The notes: generated by a model not told the origin, from the letters alone. Counted from the first letter of the stretch, positions 43,407 through 54,172 are shown. The stretch is 64,000 bases of DNA from Sorghum bicolor (GCF_000003195.3 NC_012876.2:44186619-44250618), one strand, 5' to 3'. A program made the numbers and translations.

Positions 43407-43418
43407 TGGTATCAGAGC
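43407..43418 (+). other. Tekay primer-binding site (tRNA-iMet)
   Basis: TGGTATCAGAGC, the complement of the initiator tRNA-Met 3' end, two bases after the LTR. Confidence 0.9.
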
Positions 43419-43771
43419 ATTCGTTGCTAAGATGACTGCTGTATCCTTTGAAAAACTTCAAAATCATTTGGATCTAATGCCATAAACTTGCCTATTTTGA
43501 GTCCAAGTGCTTCTACCCTACCCCTGTCTGTAGGCCTTGTTAGAATTTTTGAAGGGGTATGGAGGAGCAACATGAAGTATTGCCCTATGTTGTAAAGTTT
43601 TAAGTAATATCATTATGAATTGCTAGTAGGAATCGTAAGTTCGTGCATGCATCATGATATATCACTTGGTTGAATTCCTTCCTCCTTGTTTTGGTTGGGT
43701 TGTATAGCATCAATCCCAATCTTGCTAACCTTTAAGGTCTCCCTTACTAATCCAAACTTACCCTCTACAGG
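43419..43771 (+). other. Tekay leader
   Basis: No ORF supported. Ends with the acceptor-like CCCTCTACAG|G immediately before the leader ORF's ATG, suggesting a spliced leader. Confidence 0.5.
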
Positions 43772-44476
43772 ATGGCTCGTTGGAAGCAGACCTCGCGCAA
43801 GAGGACTGGTCCAAAAGGTGTCCCTAGACACCAGTTGGCCCCGCGAGGCGATCAAGCTAGCAGTAGCCGTTCACCGCCTCAGCAGTATGTGGAAAGGTTG
43901 TCTGCCGAGCTGACCGAAGTGACGAGAGAAAGGATGTACAACGTCATGGAGATCGGTGAACTTAAAGCCCAACTAGCAAAGCAAACACAAGCCACCGAGA
44001 ACTGCGAGGCGATGCTGTCTCGTATGGTGGAAGAAAGGAACGCTGCTATTGCCCGAGAAGAGGAGGCCAGGAGCGCACATAGGCACGAGCTGATCAGGAT
44101 GAAGGCGAAGCTAGACAAGACCAAGTACCTTAAAGATCTGTACGTGAAGATGACGGCCACTGTCACTGCGTAGAGGGATGTCGCGTGGCAGCGGGAGGAC
44201 CAGCTACAGCTGGAGAAGCTTGAGCTGGCACATCATTTAGACACCGTCAATGACTTGGCAATGCAATATCATGATATTGCATTCGACCTATATCATCAGC
44301 TCCATCCACCTCCAGGCTAAGGAGAGATGGATACGGACGGAGAGTTGGCGGATGCTGGGGAACCCGACCAAGACCTTAGTGACGAGGAGGAATCCGACTC
44401 TGGTGACGACAACCCGGGGGGTAATCAGGACGATGGCAATGACGACCCGGGCTACAGCTCTAGCCACACCGACTAG
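43772..44476 (+). pseudogene. Tekay leader ORF with histone H3-tail-like N-terminus
   Basis: From ATG 43772: MARWKQTSRKRTGPK, then GVPRHQLAPRG. Compared with histone H3 (ARTKQTARKSTGGK, then APRKQLA), A1, R2, K4, Q5, T6, R8, K9, T11, G12 and K14 agree, and PR-QLA agrees after a one-residue shift. A Ser/Pro-rich linker and a coiled coil (ELTEVTRERMYNVMEIGELK, then further heptads) follow to a stop at 44171. The same frame continues (QREDQLQLEKLELAHHL), meets another stop near 44318, and ends with a very acidic tail near 44380-44476. It precedes gag and has its own acceptor upstream and AATAAA downstream. Not a histone: no histone fold. I infer an accessory protein imitating the H3 tail; function unproven. 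Confidence 0.7.
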
Positions 44477-44685
44477 TTCGGTGAAGTCGCGGGCAACGTC
44501 GTTGTAGGATTCCTAGTTTACCATAGTGGGGTCGGGTTTGTAGTATAATGTCTTTTCTTTTAAAAGTTGTACTTGTTTATTTCCAGTGTATTGAACTGAT
44601 GTTTGATAAATAAATGGAAGTATGTAAGATATGTTCTAAGTTATGAATTTCATGTGGTAACAAGTACATATGACTCTTGTAGCAG
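44477..44685 (+). other. Spacer between leader ORF and gag with poly(A)-like signal
   Basis: T-rich with AATAAA at 44609-44614, and an acceptor-like TGACTCTTGTAGCAG just before the gag ATG. It looks like the 3' end of an independent gene inserted ahead of gag. Confidence 0.45.
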
Positions 44686-45850
44686 ATGCCGATGCGTACT
44701 CGTGGATCTGATGGAGCCTGTTCCTCTCAGGGAGGGGATGACATCCCCAACCCTCCACCTGCTCCACCTTCCCTGGCTGATGCCATTGCTGTTCTTTTGA
44801 GTGCCACTACCGACAACGCTCGCTTGTTGCGCGAGTTAGCACAACGTCAACCACACCCCGCCCCAAACTTCAGAGCACAACACAATGGGGACGGAGAAAC
44901 TCGGTACGTGGACTTTACCGAGACAAGGCCCCCGGTATTCACTAAGGCTGATGAGCCTCTAGAAGCTGATGACTAGCTCCGAACGATGGAGCACAAGTTC
45001 AGTCTGATTTGGTGTTCGGAAACTCAGAAGCCCCTGTTCGCAGCTCAGCAGCTTCGGGGAGCTGCGGGTGCCTAGTGGGAGAATTTTCTAGCTATCCAAG
45101 CTCCAGGACACCAGGTTACCTAGACGGAGTTTAAGGACGCATTCCACGCCCATTACATTCTTGAAGGGCTTATGGCCATGAAGGCCGAAGAATTTCTCGC
45201 CTTGCAGCAAGGCGATAAAACTGTCATGGAGTATGTGGCAAAATTTAATCATCTTTCTCAATATGCCACAGACCATGTGAACACGGATAGAAAGAAGAAG
45301 GCCTGTTTCATGCGTGGTCTAAATACCAAACTTCAGACCATGATGACCACCTGTCAAAATGCTACCTTCTACGAGGCGGTAAATATTGCCATCGCCTCAG
45401 AAGAAAAGAATAGAAAGAACAAAGAAGCCAAGAAGAAGGCTGCTTCTTCCTCCTTCTCTGGTCGCGGTCAAAAGCGCCAGAGAATCATATATCATCCACA
45501 AGGCCACGGACGCTTTTCAGCGCTGCCACCTTATCGTGGTCCTTTTTCCCCTCCACAATATAGACCAGGGCAGCAGGTATATCCTCGACCTACTGCCATC
45601 GCCACTGCACCACGCCAGCCGAACGCCCCAGGTGTTCGCCCCACTACCCCGCCCAACCACAATTATCCTTGTTTCAATTGTGGTAAGTCTAGGCATTTTT
45701 CCAAAGAATGCCCCTACCCCCACCAAACCAACCCCACTTTCCAAAGGCCACCCATTGGCCAACCCCAGCCGAGACAATTCAGGACTGGGGTTCAGAAAGG
45801 ACAAAATGTGCAAAGGGGTAAACCCGTAAAGAAAGCGGGACAAGTCTTCC
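44686..45850 (+). pseudogene. gag: Tekay gag
   Basis: ATG 44686 (MPMRTRGSDG), Pro-rich start, then the capsid domain ([60 protein letters not shown]), a basic linker, and one zinc knuckle [14 protein letters not shown] at about 45670-45711. Three stops interrupt it at 44974, 45073 and 45121. All three are TAG where family members have Trp, and all lie in CTGG, so the complementary C is in a CHG (CAG) context. From 45172 the frame is open. Gag binds the RNA and forms particles; it continues without a stop into protease, as in other chromoviruses. Confidence 0.8.
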
Positions 45851-46440
45851 ATACAGAGGTGGAGACGATACCAGAAGGAGAACTGGTGATGATGGGTACG
45901 TTTCCTGTTGCGAAACATCCTGCTTTAATGCTTTTCGATTCTGGTGCATCTCATACATTCATCAATAGCACCTTTGTGATAAAGCATGGCATACCCATTG
46001 GGGAAACACAAGATCATTTTTATATACAGTCGCCAGGAGCACGACTGAGTTCAAAAGAAATGGTTCACCAGATACCCATCGAATTTGGTGGGCATAGTTT
46101 TCCCACTAGCATGATTGTTCTTAAAGACCAGGAGATTGATGTCATACTAGGCATGAACTGGATGGCACAACGAGGGGTTGTGCTAGACACTTTGCATCGA
46201 ACCATTAAAATACCATTGCCCAATGAGAATTCTTATCTGCTAATTCAATTAGTTACTCCCAAATGGGCAATTGGGCAAGTTCATGCCATTAATGTGTCTG
46301 CAGTCAAAAATATCCCGGTAGTTTGGGATTTTCCGGACATATTTCCTGAAGACCTACCAGGTCTACCACCGGACCGGGATGTCCAGTTCAGCATAGAATT
46401 GAAACCAGGGACAGCCCCAATATCTCGGCCTACCGAATGG
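45851..46440 (+). CDS. pro: Tekay aspartic protease
   Basis: In frame with gag. Active site [16 protein letters not shown] (DSG), flap region, and second motif [13 protein letters not shown], all typical of Ty3. It cleaves the polyprotein. The link to RT ([20 protein letters not shown]) is complete; a small deletion near 46430 then shifts the frame before [10 protein letters not shown] of RT. Confidence 0.8.
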
Positions 46441-47990
46441 CACCAAAAGAACTGGCTGAATTAAAAACCCAACTACAAGAGCTGTTGCAGAAAGGTTTTA
46501 TTCAGCCCAGTTCCTCTCCATGGGGTTGCCCAGCCTTATTTGTGAAAAAGAAAGATCAAACATTAAGGCTGTGTGTCGATTATCGTCCCCTGAATGAGGT
46601 GACGATTAAGAACAAGTACCCATTGCCCCGTATTGACTTGTTATTTGACCAGTTGGTCGGGGCTAAAGTATTCTCAAAGATTGATTTGAGATCAGGGTAC
46701 CATCAAATCAAAATCAGGCCGGAGGATGTACCCAAGACGGCTTTTACGACCCGTTATGGGCTGTATGAATACTTGGTGATGTCTTTTGGGTTGACCAATG
46801 CACCGGCCCATTTCATGTACTTGATGAACTCTGTCTTCATGCCAGAGCTGGACAAATTCGTGGTTGTTGACACCATTTTTGGGCACGTGTCCAGGATGGC
46901 AGGATAGGGTGGCAGTACGATGCGGGTTGCTGATAAGGATGGTTGCCGATGAGGGAAAGGTTGAATGTGACTAAGTCCACAGGCAGTAATATGGTGCCGA
47001 TGACCAGGTAAAAAGGTCTGCCGATGACTATGGCAAGGGGATTGCCGATGACGCGAAGGAGGAGTCCGGAAGCTGCCAGTTGTCATGTGGAGGAGTTTCG
47101 GTTTGTCACGAAGGATAGTTTTATTATTTCCTTAGTTATTTGCATCGTTTTGTATACGGGTTCCGTGTAATTTGGAATTCGAATTCTAATCGTGTCTGGT
47201 CGTAGCTCTTTGAGCAGGGTATAAATATAAACCCTAGGACCTTGTAATCAAGATATCAAGAAATCAATCAAACACACGTTTTTACTCATATTCCAGCATC
47301 TACTTTTCGACGACTTCGTCATACTTTTTTCTTTTTATTACGAGTTCTTAGGAATTCGTCGACTTAAGCTCGGCGTGTTCTCGAGTTCCGCGTGAGTACC
47401 TCTTAGCCGTGACATCCGGGCGCATCGCTGTTGTCAGGACTAAAGTATTCGAGTTATCACCTTTGCCGATAGCAAGGTCAAATCGGCTGGCACGCCTTAA
47501 CGTTTGAATCGGGTATTAGCCCTTTGTGTTTGCAGATCAGTTTTGCATCAACAGTGGTCGTCTTCATTGATGACATTCTGATCTATTCCAAAACTAAGAA
47601 AGAACATGCTGAACATCTGAGAATTGTGCTGACCCGCCTCCGGGAACATCAGCTATATGCCAAGTTCAGCAAATGTGAGTTCTGGCTGGACAAAGTTCAT
47701 TTCCTGGGTCATGTATTATCAGTGGAGGGAGTCGCTGTAGACCCAGGCAAAGTAGAAGATGTTTTAAATTGGAAGCCTCCGACTACGGTACATGAGGTCC
47801 GTAGTTTTCTGGGTATGGCGGGATATTACTGTCGCTTTATCCCGGACTTTTCAAGAGTCGCCAAACCAATCACGACCTTGCTCAAGAATCAAACAAAATT
47901 TGTTTGGTCACCTCAATGTGAGCAAGCCTTTCAGACTCTGAAAAGGTTATTGACAACTGCACCTGTCTTAGCCCAGCCAGATATTGAAAA
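46437..47990 (+). pseudogene. rt: Tekay reverse transcriptase, split by a solo LTR
   Basis: First part 46437-46864: [55 protein letters not shown] and [20 protein letters not shown]. Second part 47554-47990: [12 protein letters not shown] with the catalytic [19 protein letters not shown] and the connection [16 protein letters not shown]. The insertion fell between VV and FIDD, immediately ahead of the catalytic aspartates. RT copies the RNA in the cytoplasmic particle. Removal of the insertion and one TSD copy restores contiguity, so RT was intact there when the solo-LTR element arrived. Confidence 0.85.
46865..47553 (+). repeat. Solo LTR of the E family
   Basis: 689 bp, TGTTGACACCATTTTTGG...TTTTGCATCAACA, flanked by GTGGT at 46860-46864 and 47554-47558. 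Complementary-strand match to the E 3' LTR at 34006-34724. TATA box TATAAATA at 47220-47227. Rich in GCCGAT (about six copies). Confidence 0.9.
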
Positions 47991-48593
47991 ACCCTTTATG
48001 TGTATTGTGACGCATCAGGGATTGGGATAGGCTGTGTGCTAATGCAGGAGGGTCGAGTAATTGCATATGCTTCCAGACAGCTTAAACCACATGAAGAGAA
48101 TTACCCGACCCATGATCTTGAATTAGCTGCCGTAGTACATGCATTAAAGATCTGGTGCCATTACCTGTTGGGAAGCACTTGTCATCTATACACAGATCAC
48201 AAGAGCCTGAAGTATATCTTCACTCAAGCTGAATTGAATATGCGCCAGCGAAGGTGGCTAGAGTTGATCAAGGATTACGACCTTGAGGTGCACTATCACC
48301 CTGGCAAGGCAAATGTAGTTGCTGATGCCCTCAGTCGTAAGGCTCACTGTAATTGCTTAACAGTGACGCCTAAAGATATAACTTTGTGCCAAGAGCTAGA
48401 GAACCTGGGGATAGAAATGATTTCCCAAGGAAGCCTTGCCAATCTAACGGTTGATTTCAATCTCGAAGCTCAAATCATAAAGGCACAAAAAGAGGACAAA
48501 GGCATGAAATATCTTAAAGAGAAAATTTCTAATAGAGCACCCATAGATTTTAAGGTGGATGATGCAGGCGTAATCTAGTTCAAAAACCGATTA
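47991..48593 (+). pseudogene. rnh: Tekay RNase H and linker
   Basis: After a one-base deletion near 48000 the frame runs from [20 protein letters not shown] sequence (catalytic Asp) through [20 protein letters not shown] and [14 protein letters not shown] to the end motif [20 protein letters not shown] at 48576-48578 (VI-stop-FKNRL; probably Trp) separates it from integrase, again with the complementary C in CAG. RNase H removes the RNA template. Confidence 0.8.
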
Positions 48594-49577
48594 GTGGTTC
48601 CAATGGTACCTGAGCTACGTCAACAAATCCTGGATGAAGCTCATACCACGAGATATTCTATTCATCCGGGAAGCAATAAGATGTATCAGGACCTAAAACA
48701 AAGGTTTTGGTGGACAAAAATGAAGATAGAAATAGCTCGCTATGTGGCCCAATGCGATACCTGCCGAAAAGTCAAAGCTATTCATCTCAAGTCCGCTAGA
48801 GAGTTGCAACCCTTGCCTATCCCAGCATGGAAATGGGATGACATAAGTATGGATTTCATAGTAGGATTGCCCAAGACGGCCAAAGGCTTTGATTCTATTT
48901 GGGTCATTGTGGATCGTCTCACCAAAACAGCACACTTCTTACCTGTAAAGAAATCGTATTATACCTCCACCTATGCTAAGATCTATTTTGATCGTATACT
49001 AAGTCTGCATGGGGTGCCAAAGACAATAGTGTCAGATAGAGGCACACAATTTGTCTCCCAGTTCTGGAAATGCTTACATGAATCTTTGGGCACCAAGCTT
49101 CTATACAGTACAGCCTACCACCCTCAAACAGGTGGGCAAACAGAGAGGGTAAATCAAACCCTAGAAGATCTATTAAGATCTGGTGCCCTGAATTTTCCAG
49201 ATAAGTGGGATGACTGCTTGCCTCTAGCAGAGTTTTCCTACAACAATAGCTATCAAGAAAGTATTAAGATGGCTCCCTTTGAGGCACTGTATGGCCGACG
49301 ATGTCGAACTCCACTACATTGGTCAGAACCCGGAGAAAGATGGTTCTTCGGGGTTGACTTAGCGAAAGAGACTGAGAACAAAGTTAGACAAATCCAAAAT
49401 AACTTGAAAGTTGCTCAGTCCCGACAGAAAAGTTATGCCGATCAAAGACGTCGACCATTAAGGTTCGCCAAGGGTGACCATGTGTATTTGAAAGTATCCC
49501 CAATGAAAGGAGTAAATCGTTTTGGCGTTAAAGGCAAGTTAGCGCCCCGTTACATTTGTCCATTTCCAATCATTGAC
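48594..49577 (+). CDS. int: Tekay integrase
   Basis: HHCC zinc module (HTTRYSIHPGSNKMYQDLKQ... CDTCRK), core with D (SMDFIVGLPKTAKGFDSIWV), D (VSDRGTQFVSQFW) and E (YHPQTGGQTERVNQTLED), then the GPY/F-type C-terminal region (FAKGDHVYLKVSPMKGVNRF). It is open over 328 codons to a TGA at 49578 that probably was CGA (Arg). The catalytic triad D-D-E appears complete. Integrase inserts the cDNA; in this clade target choice is steered by the adjacent chromodomain. Confidence 0.85.
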
Positions 49578-49580
49578 TGA

Positions 49581-49910
49581 TGTGGACAGGTAGCTTACCG
49601 CCTTAAACTGCCCGAACGATTATCCGGGATACATAATGTATTCCATGTGTCTCAATTGAAAAAGTGTCTTCGGGTACCAGACCAAGTTCAAGATATCAAA
49701 GATGTGGAAGTTGAACCGGATCTGACTTATGCAGAATATACTATCCGAGTATTGGACCAAAGAAATAGAGTTACTCGAAGAACAACTACCAAGTGGTACA
49801 AGGTACAGTGGAACCAGCACTCTGAAGAGGAAGCCACATGGGAATCTGAAGATTACCTAATGGAGAATTTTCCGGAGTTCCATGCTTCTCTTCAAGACAA
49901 CATCCAATAA
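49581..49910 (+). CDS. Tekay integrase tail and chromodomain
   Basis: Reads through QVAYRLKLPERLSGIHNVFH and VSQLKKCLR to a chromodomain at about 49725-49890 (TYAEYTIRVLDQRNRVTRR, then KWYKVQWNQHSEEEATWESE). The last stop is at 49908. Chromodomains of Ty3 chromoviruses bind methylated H3 tails and guide insertion into heterochromatin. Separated from the integrase core only by the CGA-to-TGA stop. With the H3-like leader ORF it makes the element carry both a histone-tail reader and a tail look-alike. Confidence 0.85.
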   Translation, partial: CGQVAYRLKLPERLSGIHNVFHVSQLKKCLRVPDQVQDIKDVEVEPDLTYAEYTIRVLDQRNRVTRRTTTKWYKVQWNQHSEEEATWESEDYLMENFPEFHASLQDNIQ

Positions 49911-50098
49911 ATAAGAAGTGTACTCTAGTGAAAGAAAAGGGTAGCCAAGGCCATGTTCTTGATGTACATAAGTATTTATGATTAAGTAGTCTTTCCCAGC
50001 TTCTTGTCTTCTGAAAAGGTTGGAGATGAAATAGTTTGACAAATTTCCTTTTCCATTACATACCCTAAGGCTTTAAATCTCGGGGATGAGATTTCTTT

Positions 50099-50111
50099 AA
50101 GGGGGAAGGGC
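50099..50111 (+). other. Tekay polypurine tract
   Basis: AAGGGGGAAGGGC immediately before TGTAACATCC of the 3' LTR. Confidence 0.75.
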
Positions 50112-51915
50112 TGTAACATCCCCGATGTTACGGTTACTAAAATTTGGATCATGTCATCATCAGCATTGCACAACATATTGGTTAAGCACACCCTGATGCA
50201 TCAACTTAGAACAAGTTTATTCTGATTAGTTGTGCCTAGGGAATGAAAGTGTGCTTACATTGTGTATTGATGCTTGTGTTGGTTGCTAAAACCAAAGGGG
50301 GAAAGATTTCCGAAAGAGTAGGGGGAAAAACCCTGATTTTAGAACCCTAGAATTGCCCCCTTTTGTGCAATTTAAAAACTAAGCAAAATTTGAAGTTGAG
50401 TTCAAAAGCAAAGTTGTAGATCTTGTCAAGATGTACAACTTTGGTGTTTTGAGTTTTTGAAGTTTCAATACAAAATTCAAAGTAATTTTGAAAATACAAA
50501 TTTCCAAAAAGTGTCCCTTTTTCAAATTTGAATCTCCAATTCAAAATCTATTTGGAATTTTGAAATGTGACCAACATGAAAGTTAAGTTGAACAACTTTT
50601 ATGTTTGGAGTTTTTCAAGTTGTTATGGAAAATCAAAAGTAATTTTGGAAATTCTGATCTGCTCCAATTCAAAAATTTGAATTTCCTTGAATTGAGTTTT
50701 GAATTTCAAACTGTTTTGTTAAAATCACCATTTCCACTCAGAATTAGTTTTGGTCACCAACAGATGTTTTGTAGCTTTGGAAATTCTGCACAACTTTCAT
50801 TTTGGTGGAATTTTGTCTTCAGTTCAAAATTTGGGCGAATTTTGCAAAACCACAAAACTGAGTGGATAGAGCTTGCTACAGTGCTGAGCAGGGGGGATGC
50901 TCTGCCGCCGGGGCAGAGCCGCTGCGCCCAGCGCCGCCACGCGCCTGGCCACACAGCTGCTTGGCTGCGCGAGCCTGCCGTGATGTGGACGAGCCCCCAG
51001 CGTGCTCATCCACTCCCCTGCTGATCCCACTGCACGGCCGCCTCGCTTCTCCCTTTTCTGCCCAACGCCGACGACCTTGCTGCGCCCCTAAATTCACGTC
51101 GCCTGCTTCCCTTCCGAGCCACCCGAGCACTCCAATAGCTTCGCCAAGCTCTTAGCCATCGATTACGCCCCCGAGCGCAAGCTCTACCCTACCGTAGCTC
51201 CAACCCGAGCCGTTCTCCTCTCTAACTCCGGCCGAAGCGCCGCCGCAAGCACCTCACCGTGGCCAGCCCTTCCCCGAGCTCCTCAACCACCGCGTTCTAC
51301 CTTGTCGAAGTCGTGGTGAGCCCCTGATGCTCATGCGTCTTTTGGTTTGCGTTCTACCCGCTTGTAGTGGCCGGTGTTCGCGCCGATAGCCTCGCCGTCC
51401 GCCATAGACGCGGGCAAGGGGGTTAGAGGGGGATAGCACATGATCTGAGTGTCCCAGAGGATGCACGGGGGGCCGTAGAAGCTAAACCACTCTGCCACAG
51501 GAGCTGGAGGCTCACCGACGGCGTGCCGGAGGTCGGCCGAGCCGATGGCGGGAGGTAGGAGGAGGATCTGACGGGCGGGACCCGCCAGTCAGCACCCGCG
51601 TGGGCCGAGCGCAAACGGGCCGGCCTGCGGGCCGAGTTCCTGGGCCGCTCGCGGCATAGGGTTGTTTTCCTTTTTCTGTTTATGCAAAAATTGTTGTATG
51701 TTTGAATTTGTGTGAAAAATTGTGCACTGATTCAAAAATCATGGGAATTTTATTGCACATTCTATAAAATAAGTAGAACACAAGAAAAATATTAGGTTTC
51801 ATTTTCTGATATTTTGAACATGTGTAAAAATTGTGTTCTTTAGCTAATAAATAGAATTTCCTTGATTTTTAGGAATTTATTAATATGTCCAAAAATCACC
51901 AAAATTTGTGGGCAG

Positions 51916-53131
51916 TGTTGACGGTCCTTAAGTATCAAACTTAATTATCAAATAAACAAAGAAAAGGATCTAAATGAAATCAACATCTAGACTTAGGGTT
52001 TTATCTGACAGAATTCCACGAGTTTTGGTGTTTGTCTATTTCTGCAGGGGGTTATCAGGAAATACGGAAGAAAGGCCCACATGTCGGGATTACATAGAGA
52101 TATCAACGCACCGCGCAATTTTCTACCATCTAGAAGACTCCAGAAGCCACGAGACCGAAACGGAGGCGAAACGGGGCCAGGACCTGGGCGCCCGCCCACC
52201 TGCCGAGCCCAATTAGGACTCTTTCTCTCGGGAGATCTCCACCGACCTATTGGATCCAGAATAACGTAGTACCACATCGCCTATCGACCCAAAAACGCAT
52301 AGAAGGGGAGGACTATATAAGGAGACCCCCTGGCCCCTGGAGAAGACATGAAGAAATTATCATAGAGATTGAGGGGTGCCCTCGAAGGAAAACCTCTTCT
52401 CTAATTAATATTTCTTTTTAGGCTTAGCAACCAATGTAAGGCAGAAATAGATCTTCTAGTTTCTACTAGATTGAGAGAGATAGAGTGGAGGTGTAGATTG
52501 GAGGAAGCCCGGCCTGTCGGTGTCTACTCCAAGCTTGTACCTGCGGGATCAAGTTCTCCTAACCCGAAGCTTGCTCCTAGGATTCTTCAGTATTTCGACT
52601 TCTAAATTCTAGTAAGTTCTTGTTTTATTGTTCTTATGGTTTATGAGTTTACTTTAATCTCTTCGCGTAGAGTTTAGAGTAATTATTGCTGGCGTAAACG
52701 TGGTGTTTAGGCTGGGGTACTCATAGATATTCCCTGACTAGCTGGACCGTGGTAGTAGTGAGGAACGTGACAATTCCGAGTTACCTTTGTAGATCACATC
52801 TCGTTAGCAGGAAGGATAGGGTTTATAGGTGCGGGTTGAACATCCTTTGTGGTGTCTGGATTCCGTTAGCCTCCCCATTAGAACAGTAGATCATCCTTAC
52901 CAAGGTTAGAAAGAGACTACGGTTGCAGTCTTCTCTATTTATCACTCACATCGAGAGACATTCTTTGTAGCCTAAAGGGATAGTAGCAATAGATTTGGTT
53001 AGTCAGATGCACCCTTTCTCCCAGTGGTAAAAATATAAATACGATAACTCTGGATAACCTCCCGGGTGAAATGCTCACCGATATCCGTGCGCTTGCGGAT
53101 CAATTCCTTATTGCGTTCCCAAATATCAACA
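51916..53131 (+). repeat. X3 5' LTR
   Basis: TGTTGACGGTCC...AAATATCAACA, 1216 bp. GC-rich motif at 52186-52203 and TATA box TATATAA at 52314-52320. Confidence 0.9.
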
Positions 53132-53139
53132 AGCATTTC

Positions 53140-53158
53140 TGGCGCCGTTGTCGGGGAG
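53140..53158 (+). other. X3 primer-binding site (tRNA-Asp)
   Basis: TGGCGCCGTTGTCGGGGAG; one difference from the tRNA-Asp complement. Confidence 0.85.
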
Positions 53159-53250
53159 AAAGACGGTTTGCTGAGATAACTTTGAATCTTGCTATTATCT
53201 TGTATTATACTTTTATACTTTTATTCTTTTATCTTTTTATTTTTATCTTT

Positions 53251-54172
53251 ATGGATAACTCAAATTCCATACCTATTATTAAATTCTTTGCACCTTCGGA
53301 GACCAGCCATAGACCATGGGAGTCAACACGTCCTGCCCCTAATTATGATCTGTGTCCGGAGTTGATTGCAATAGGTCAAAACCAACCCTTTTCTATAGCT
53401 GAGGTCCTATCTTTTAATCAAGAAGATAATGCACTTTTAGCCACACCTAGGGAATCTTTTAATTTTTCTATAAATTCTGGTTTAGACCTAGCCCTACAAG
53501 ACCATGTTTTTTTCTAGATATTTTCACATTGGTCTTAATCATATAACCTTTGGTAGAGTCTTTCTTTCTTTATCTATTAGTAAAGGAAGGTATGTCTTCA
53601 TTCGTAGACATCCTTCTTGCACTAGTCTTCATAGAAAAATCTTAGAGATAGAGAAGGAATCATCTCCCAGACGAGGAAAGGAAGTTTCAATAGCCGATTT
53701 CCAAACATTTCAATCCCTTAATTCGGCTATCCATCCCATCCTTGAGCTTAATAATTTCTACAATGCTCTTTCTCTTGAACCTCCCGATAATCCTATGAAT
53801 CTCTCTAGACATCCCATGCATAAGAAGGAGGATCGAGAAGAGCAACATCAATGGCTAGAGGGCATTAAAAATCCATGTGCTATCACCATTGAATGGTTAG
53901 ATAAAACAAACTTGAGAGACAATCCTAGAGGAATTTTAAGCATTCATGAAGAATCATCCTTGGAGTTTGAGAGAAACAACTCTGAGCATGGAAGTTATTT
54001 CATAAATACCTCACCCAGTCCTTGCTCATATAAAACATCTCTCCAATCAATTTGTCTCTCCATCCTTACCACATTTGAGATCTCCAACCCCCTCTTCCTC
54101 TTCATTTATAAAAACTTTAAAAGGGCGGTTGTCGATGCATATGTCTATAATAAATATTGCAGATCTCGTTGA
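53251..54172 (+). pseudogene. X3 ORF A (one frameshift)
   Basis: ATG 53251 after a strongly T-rich leader. An extra T in a run near 53508 shifts the frame; otherwise the approximately 307-codon protein is complete, ending YNKYCRSR-stop at 54172. Same blocks as in X1 and X2 (LIAIGQNQPFSIAEVL; HIGLNHITFGRVFLSLSISK; NPCAITIEWLDKTNLRDNPR). Differences between X2 and X3 are mainly single substitutions that keep the frame, in contrast to the surrounding non-coding regions that vary by indels. No domain recognised. Confidence 0.6.

Noticed and set aside
43772..44171. A true histone H3 gene
   Set aside because: Only the first about 24 residues resemble H3; the histone fold is absent and a coiled coil follows.
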